DNA of 64,000 nucleotides from Imbricaverruca yamaguchii (taxonomy: Eukaryota > Arthropoda > Thecostraca > Neoverrucidae), in assembly GCA_034440575.1 (NCBI GenBank), contig JAOTOL010000989.1, forward strand, positions 124,001 to 188,000, in the 5' to 3' direction. Positions 56,701 through 64,000 of the stretch are shown one piece after another. Each line of letters opens with the position of its first letter. Positions within the stretch are counted from its first letter, which is position 1. The notes beneath the pieces were generated by a model. The model searched no databases. It was given only the letters and a program-made list of their open reading frames with translations, and was not told the origin of the DNA. Both the position numbers and the translations under genes were made by a program.

Positions 56701-58690
56701 ATGCTTCTAGGTTGGTGCTTACACATCAGAAAGCTGACTTCTAATGAGGCAGGATCACTTTCTATTCGGGTCCTATACCTATCCTGCTTATACAGTATTG
56801 GTTTTACCTCATGTAGACCTGGCACTTAAACCTACTCGTCAAGCACTTCTTTTTCGCACTGCATCAGATGTTTCCTCGGACCCCGTTAAAGTTTTATGCA
56901 ATGTACCATGAACTAACCAAATATAATATCAACGTGTAGATTGCATCCTCTTAATCTCTTGAATAATTGATCGTATTGCCAAAATTTAGTCAATATATCT
57001 GAGGACACTTGAAAAAATATCTGCAAACTGGCGGATCCAATGGCGGGCAAGGGAGCCATGTTCCTCGTCCAAGGAGGCCGATTTTGTCTAGCTTTTGCAG
57101 TCAGTAAAATATATTCTTTAAGTTTAGTAACATTTCATGACATAAGTATTGTCTTAAGCAGATCCGACTACTGCATCCGGTTAAAATCCGATGGCTGTTT
57201 CGAAACTAGAGAAACATTTTTGAATTTAGCCCGAAGCTTGGCTTTCGGATCCGCCTCTGGCTCTGCATGTGATTAAAGTGCTGCATCAGTGAAATATCAG
57301 TGACAGAAACCTGCAAATATAGTTAGATTAAGTGAAAAGATGAGCCAACTGTCAATTTACCACAGAATGTTTTGTGGGGGTGGATTTATTGACCAGAGCT
57401 AGGCATGGAGATGGAGCCAGGTCATGGACCTCATCAAAGCAGAAACCATAGTAAGATGAATGAAGCCAAGACTACATCTGAAGCTGAACAGCTAAAGCAA
57501 ACCTAGATGGTGCCACATTCATGCCTTGAAAGACCAAACCAAAAAGTGGCTAGAGCCAACAGTTGAAAACGTTAGTTAAATAATGCGAAGGGTTGATTCC
57601 AAAAGATCGAAACTAAATCCAAAGCCACGAATGTGAAAGCTAGAAAGTCGAAGTTGTTTGTATGAAAGCGAAAATAAGGCAAAGGCATTGCACCTTTTTG
57701 TGGTTAGGGGTGGGGTGGAAATTCGAGGCAGAATCCATCATCATTGGTGATCAAGGCTGGGGGAAGGGGGCGATGTCATGCTCCTCCATAAAAAACAGCT
57801 AGTTATCTGGATTTAAATTATCTTGGAATTGAAGTCGAAATCATCTGAAGGATGTAATTTTACGTGGCAATGGGCACATAAATATGTATTAGAACATTGC
57901 ATCCTCATTTTCGTTACTTCAAGCAGGGTGTCTCATCCATGAAGACATTTTGCCGGTAGTTTTCCTCAAACGAAATCCTAAATCATGGCCTGATCCTGGG
58001 TTGTGAGGCATGCCCACATTTATATTTGTAGGTAACAACGTGCTGTGTATGCGCAATCTTTTTCTACATTAACCATTGTCAAAAGCTGTAGTCTGTCGAT
58101 ATGGTAGTTGAATTCAGCCCATAATGTGAAGAATATATTCATTTCAGTAAACAAGTGAACTGACCCGCTTGCAAATTCTTGCGAAATTAAGCCTTCGGTG
58201 AGCGTGTTGTAGTGCGGCATGTAATGTCCTTTCCCACCAGCTACCAATTTCAAAGAAAGGCAAAGATTTTGCCAGCGCATCTTTTTACTGGAAAAGTAGT
58301 TTATTTGTTGTCAGGACATCTGTCCATCAGCGCATATTTTACTCATCAAGCATTCTAAGCAGCTACAAGGCATCTCTTATACAAGGAAGCAGCTTTCTTC
58401 CATAATTGCATTCCAATGTGGCACAGCCAGAATTCTATTTGCGAGATATCATGCAGATCAGGATGGGTTCCCCCATACTGGGATCCCAAAACAAAGGCAC
58501 ATTCATCAGGTTAGATTCATTGTATCTCAGTGGGAAACCTACGAAGGCAGTTCTGTCTTCTCATCCATAGAAAGGAACTCAAAGTGAATTATGTGATAAC
58601 TTGATTCGCAGGACATGCAACAACTAGAAGAGTTGTTGTCACGTAACTTATTAAGCAATCCTACTTGTTAGCACCTATTTTACTGGCCCT
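53771..58690. other. No gene recognised over about 4.9 kb
   Basis: AT-rich, short ORFs only. A CATCACCATCACCATC-type run is near 56335-56385 and a TTAGGTTA-type short repeat near 56420-56460. Confidence 0.5.
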
Positions 58691-58700
58691 ACAACCTTAA

Positions 58701-59602
58701 CACTCGCACGTCCGACGGTCCGCACCAACTTCGCCGATCCGCTCAGGTCCGCCGATCCGCTTATTTTTCGCTCAGGTCAATACTCGGGTCACTGGGTCAG
58801 CATAGGTCAATTTCGACGAGATCGGGTGGGACACTCAGATATTGACACATATTATCAGGACCTGTAACAAATAGAAACAAACGGCGAACGTTATTCGATT
58901 CACAGAGAACAATCGAGGCGCCAACTACGTGTCCAAGCAGGGATACTTCTTACTCCGAAACTATGACCTCAGGCCAAGGTCATGAAGTAGCCTAGGGAGG
59001 GTATGTAATGTATCAATCGACACGTCTCGACGATACAAGCACAATGACGGTAATTTGAGCCTTCTAGCTCAATGCACTTAGATATAATGCACAGCAATGT
59101 GCTAGTGATCTCAGGTGACCTCAGATGACCTTGGTGAGGTAATTGAGCAAAAATGTCAGCGGTAACATTAAGCATAGCTGCCAACTACACGCCAGAACCG
59201 TTGTGAGGTCATTCCGAGAGCAAATATGTAACCAGGAAACATTAGTATATTTTACCATAGCCCTATGGTAGGGGAACCGATGGCCGCGACCTGACCTCAG
59301 GTCAATGCCACTAAAAACGACATATATTATGATCCCTGATGAGATCATGACGTGATATAAGTTTGAAATCAATCGCCCAATTATTGTGGAAGTTATGCCA
59401 CCTAGAACTCCGAGGGATGTTGGGTCACTACGCCTGACCTGATGACCTGACCTGAGATGACCCAAGGTTAAAAATGTATGAGGATATGCGGAACAGACGA
59501 ATGAGCAGCCATGCGAGGTTTGACCTTGCTAGCCCGATTAGTATGGCGGCAAATTAGGATACCCCGCAGGGGGCTGATATCTGCCCCCCGGACCTGCGCC
59601 TC
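58701..59602. mobile_element. 902-bp TTAA-flanked element with AGGTCA motifs, copy 2
   Basis: TTAA flanks at 58697-58700 and 59603-59606. Ends CACTCGCACGTCCG and CGGACCTGCGCCTC (inverted match 10 of 14). TTAA duplication is the mark of piggyBac-type insertion. No transposase ORF. The interior has many GGTCA or TGACC half-sites and a GATATCTGCCCCCC palindrome near the right end. Confidence 0.78.
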
Positions 59603-59609
59603 TTAAATA

Positions 59610-60405
59610 TTGATGGGTCACTTTTATAGTAGGATGGCGTGGCTCACCACCGATCCCCCATATGTTGAAGCCTATTAAATAAAGTATCAGTAGATTGAGG
59701 TTTGTTTGATAATCTACATTGCTCGGCTATTGTATGTGTTTAATATTTGATATGTACATAAGCCGTTTCCAAGGTTAAGGCGTATTCGCATCATTGTGAC
59801 CTGAGGTGTTCACGAGACATGTTTTACACACATTTTGCCCACATAAAACAAAAGAGGGTACGATAGTTGAGGTTGTGTCAGGGTATGTTTTTAAGAGGGA
59901 AAGTTTATAGAGAAACCTTAATTCTTCCATTTATTCTTATAACGAAGGTTCAGATGAGTTGCGTTAATTTATATTTTATTTCCAAAATTGTTACTTTCGA
60001 CTTTTACTTTTGATTATATTTAATATAAAAGCAGGCTACCAACTGCTTGCAAGCTGAAAAGAAAACATTTCAAACAGAAATAATTGGTCACATTCTCTTA
60101 GTCACTTCCATAACTATAGTACTGAAACACTTTCCCACAAATCTGACCAACACGTTGGATCACATTTACGAGATCATCCTAAGGTTAGCTGTACAAATTT
60201 CAAATTTTAGGACTCACATTTTGTATAGTAACGAATCCAGCCAGCAGCAAAAATCACGAAGTTGGAGCCTGAGGCAGACAGTCACAACGCCGAGGACAGA
60301 ATTGTAACGAAAAGTCAAAACCCAAATGTGTGGCTCAAGTCAGTGTAAAAATATCAGCTTCATGAAGCCAAAGGCAGCTTCGTCCAGTGTCTGATATGGG
60401 ACCTA
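59610..60405. other. No gene seen
   Basis: AT-rich sequence with an 86-codon plus frame (60047-60307) lacking recognisable motifs. Confidence 0.4.
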
Positions 60406-60411
60406 TGTTAA

Positions 60412-61267
60412 CCCGCGCCGTCTCGGGGGGTCTTCAACCCCCTCAGGTATTTCGCGGATTGAACGAACGGCGCGCAACAGCGCACCAAAATTTGGCACAC
60501 CTTTTCCCACATCAATATCTCATGCTGTTTCAAAATTTTGAAGTCAGGTCATCTAGGGTCAACGAGTTAGTCAAGGTCAAGTGAAGTCACCTCTAAATAT
60601 GTTCAACCATTCATCACGCTTTAACGGATACAGATATTCTAATGGAATTTTCAGAATTTGCCTATCCTTAGGGATACAACAAAACGTACGAGAGGAATTT
60701 TTCATTTTTTCCGTTTTTGACTACATATTAATGTTGCATATTTGCCAATTAGAGTTCAAATCGATGATTCTGTCTAAAGTAAGCATTTTTTATATCAGAG
60801 ACTGTAATGTGTAGAGCAGACCGAGAAACGTTGTTGACTTCCAACAACGTTTATCGGTCTGCTCTACCTATTACAAAAAGAAAAGTAAAGAAAACTTGAA
60901 CTTAAAATTTTGTAATTAAGAAAAGAAGAAATTTTTATTTTGGAGGGCCAAACAAATATATGGTCCGGGTCGATTTCGCTGTCCTTTTCTGATTCCAAAT
61001 ATTTTTTCTCAAATATCCCCCAAAATGAAGTCCCCACAGCCAAAAACATAATGTAAGTCTTGAAAAGTCGTGAAAATGTAGCCCCGCTAGTGACGTTATT
61101 GTTGGGGGAAATTGTATTATTCAGGGTCGATCTGGGCTCTGCATGCCGAGCGCCTTACGATGACACCTCTTTCGTTTTCGTGCGACGCTTAGTTTGGATT
61201 TTAGATGGGGTTACTACCCTCCCCCCCCCGATGCGGGGTGTGAGTATCTGATCGGAGACGGCACGGG
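60412..61267. mobile_element. 856-bp piggyBac-like MITE with TTAA TSD
   Basis: TTAA at 60408-60411 and 61268-61271. Ends CCCGCGCCGTCTC and GAGACGGCACGGG are inverted repeats matching at 12 of 13. CCC after TTAA is the usual piggyBac terminus. No transposase. A G/C-run hairpin sits inside the left end. An internal 26-bp-arm hairpin (60811-60867) and AGGTCA-type motifs (60543-60590) are present. Confidence 0.88.
60811..60867. repeat. 26-bp-arm imperfect hairpin
   Basis: Left arm GTAGAGCAGACCGAGAAACG onward and its complement ending TCGGTCTGCTCTAC, with a 5-nt loop and 1-2 mismatches. Confidence 0.93.
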
Positions 61268-61274
61268 TTAAGCA

Positions 61275-63060
61275 GACTCTGTGATGTGCGTTGACAGATC
61301 TAGGCGTCACTGGGATGCCAAGTATTCAAAACCACAATGCCCTGCCCTGACTTCACCACCCAAAATGGTACATTATGTCTGGTTATCGCAACATGGGCTG
61401 GATCAAGGGGGGAAATGTGCATTTCTGTAATTACTGTTGCCACACAACTTAGAAGCATGCTCCATTTAATATGGTAACTGTGGTGGAATGTCCTCTTAGT
61501 GATACATAGCTTTAATTTGGAAAGCAACATTTGTGGACCTAAATGAAGCGCAGTTGTTCCTTATGCTATTCTGTCGTCGGTCCTCACTATTGTGTGGAAG
61601 CGCCAGGATGGATGGGTTCCGGATGCTCCATGAATTCCTGAAATATACAGGCCTTTCCTCGAAGCACTTGTGGATCCACCCAGTCGGTTTAGAGGGCTGA
61701 CTTCTGAGAAATCTTTTATCTTAAAATTCCTCCAATATTATGGGTGACGTAAACAAGCATCAGAAGGACATTGTTCAGGGGAAAGAACCAAAGTCGCATC
61801 AGTATAAAATAGATCATTCGGGGGTACACTGGAGTGACATGGTTGGCCCCACGGGTCCACCATGTCTGGGAGTATTTTATGATACGTAAAAATTAACATA
61901 AATTACCAGAAATCGATCCGAGGGGCTGATGAAGCCCAAGGTCGGTTTCCACCAACTAGGTTAATTTTCCATTATTGCCAGTGAGAGAACATTTCATGGT
62001 GCTGACCTGAAGGACACAACTGAACAATTATTACTATTGATGAACTTAAGGACAGAATACATGAAGGAAATTGGAGAACTCACATCGGGTGGGGGTCCAC
62101 CCAATGGGGTTCCATGCTACACGGTGGCATAATGGGGGCATGTCAGCTCTAACAGGCGCCCTCCCCAGATGTATGCAAAGCACGTACATGGCCGGCTCCC
62201 CGAGCTGGAAGTAGAGGTGTTTCCCACCCTGGCCCCTGGTTAAGTCATCTTAAATATGATCTGCTTTGAAGCCGATTCTTGAAATGCACTGTCATTCGTC
62301 GCATGCTAAACTTAAAAATCATTAGTGGCTCCAATTCTATAGAACATAAATGCACCTGACATCATACGAGTAGATGCTATCATTTTCATGGCGAATCTGA
62401 CTTGATACCCGTAATTTTGGAAGCAGAGATCTCAAAGTTGCAATCCTCTTTCTATATGTATAATTTAGGGAATAGAAGACACTCTTTGATAACAAAAAAA
62501 AACACCTCCAAACACTGAGCATTCCCAGCATACATTACCAGCATTAAACACTCAGCACCACCTAAGACAGCAAAACAGATCCACCCACAATGCAGTTCCA
62601 AATATGTCATCAGCTGTTGATAGTGCTGCAGGATACGTATCAATATATGCTCTACCAAATGTAAAGTAAGATGTTTTATAATTATAAAGAGTGAAAATAG
62701 ACATATAATACAAGTAAGATTTCTTCATGCACTCAATTCGACATCTTTCCACAGCAGTATCACCACACGTATGTAAAATAAGCCATCCACCACTATTCAG
62801 CGAGTGCCGGAGGTTCCATCGGTTTTTCTCACACACGGTTTGACGCGTCGTTTCGCAAACACACTTTTACACTCCTGTCACACACAATCACATGTTTCGC
62901 GAAAATGTAGGACCATCATGAAACTTCGTTACGTGACTTAGACGACGATAAGAATCGCCTCTAACTAGTGAAAAAATAGCGAGGACCGGAATTGGTACTG
63001 TCTTTTCACCTCCGGTACTCGGTTGTTCGGGTGTACTCAAATTTGGTCCTCGTTTTACAC
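61275..63060. other. No gene seen
   Basis: Short ORFs only. No recognised repeat. Confidence 0.4.
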
Positions 63061-63071
63061 GCCTTACAAGT

Positions 63072-63217
<146 letters not shown>

Positions 63218-63359
63218 GTGTTTACCGTGACTAACGAGGACTATGACCTGGCGGTCACAAACGAGGACACCCTTTATTTACCACCGCAGAAGCATCGATT
63301 TCTTCTCGGTGATAGAGCAAGATCTGCCGAGTAAGATGAAGGGTCGATTTTGGAGGAAG

Positions 63360-63590
63360 TGTCCAATTGTTGGTTCCCAGTGTGGATTGAAATACCGAGG
63401 ACATTGACAAAACCGAGGACTTTGTGTGTCCATACATGTTTATCGTGAATACCGAGGACAGTGTGTGTCCATGCATGTTTATCGTGACTTCCGAGGACAA
63501 TGTGTGTCCACATACATATTTATCGTGAATACCGAGGACAATGTGTGTCCAAATATGTCCATTGTGCACACCGAGGACTGTGGCCTGATG
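63360..63590. repeat. About 48-bp tandem repeat, 4-5 units
   Basis: Units contain TACCGAGGACA, GTGTGTCCATGCATGTTTAT and CGTGAA. The same CGAGGAC motif recurs around both shorter (CA)n tracts. Confidence 0.93.
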
Positions 63591-63599
63591 GGCACCAAT

Positions 63600-64000
63600 G
63601 GCAACTTCCTTTGAAATGCGAAAACAGTGTGTTTGGTTTATCCTAATAAGTGCATCTGTGTGGTCTTATGTGTCTGTGATAATTCCTCCGCCGAGCCCAA
63701 ACAACCTATCCCAGCTCATGGGAAGATTCCTAAGCGTAGGACCGTCGTTCTAAAAAAATCATGGATTCGTATCCTGATGTTCGCAATCGTGTGGGAGGGA
63801 GGGGGAATGAAAGCAAGGAAATTTACCCAATTGAAAAGCTATTAGATTCTTGTCACAGTTGAGCGAAAATTGTATGGTTTTTACACCACTGAAGAAGGCT
63901 TACATATATCGCTCGATTGTATATATATGTCGTTTAAATCACAACTGTACTTTAAGTCGAAATGCGTCCGAAAACCACCGGAGGACTAATTATCATGTGC
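63600..64000. other. No gene seen
   Basis: Short ORFs only to the window end. Confidence 0.4.

Overview
The window is a 64 kb piece of an animal nuclear genome, most likely an invertebrate and plausibly an arthropod. Genes are split into exons with GT-AG introns. Long (CA)n tracts are frequent, and I-clade and CR1-like non-LTR retrotransposons, tRNA-derived SINEs and short DNA transposons fill most of the space. I cannot name the species. There is no bacterial-type gene organisation, no CRISPR array and no convincing stand-alone RNA gene.

The best-supported gene is GPS1/CSN1, COP9 signalosome subunit 1, on the minus strand between about 24.6 and 11.5 kb. Ten exons join in frame (1350 nt, 450 codons) with compatible splice phases. 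The short first coding exon and the C-terminal exon were not found. A second minus-strand gene, between about 34.5 and 38.4 kb and possibly starting at 42.97 kb, encodes a protein with a Cys-rich N-terminal part, a long Pro/Ala/Gln/Ser-rich repeat region and a C-terminal C-type-lectin-like domain. One of its predicted exons has an in-frame TGA. A terminal exon resembling the end of an ELOVL fatty-acid elongase lies at 51.3-51.6 kb (minus). Intron 9 of GPS1 holds a decayed, intronless copy of a USP2/USP21-type deubiquitinase.

Layout: 0-6 kb, two I-clade LINE fragments, hairpins and tandem repeats. 6.9-8.5 kb, a SINE and a CR1-like 3' end. 9.6-10.3 kb, a GC-rich promoter-like block with clustered CCAAT boxes. 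11.2-24.6 kb, GPS1 with many small insertions. 24.6-28 kb, minisatellites, nested SINEs and MITEs. 30.5-31.7 kb, LINE ORF1 and ORF2 fragments. 34.5-43 kb, the lectin gene with a 41-bp satellite and a CR1-like insertion. 43.4-45.5 kb, microsatellite and an old 20-21-bp array. 45.5-64 kb, mostly gene-poor with piggyBac-like TTAA elements, (CA)n tracts and minisatellites.

Two patterns stand out. First, four very short insertions (55-62 bp), each with target-site duplications, consist only of the 3'-terminal hairpin-and-tail module that is shared by the local I-clade LINEs and SINEs. Second, several minisatellites in GPS1 and the lectin gene are built from the exon edge and its splice site, so decoy donors or acceptors are iterated next to the real ones.
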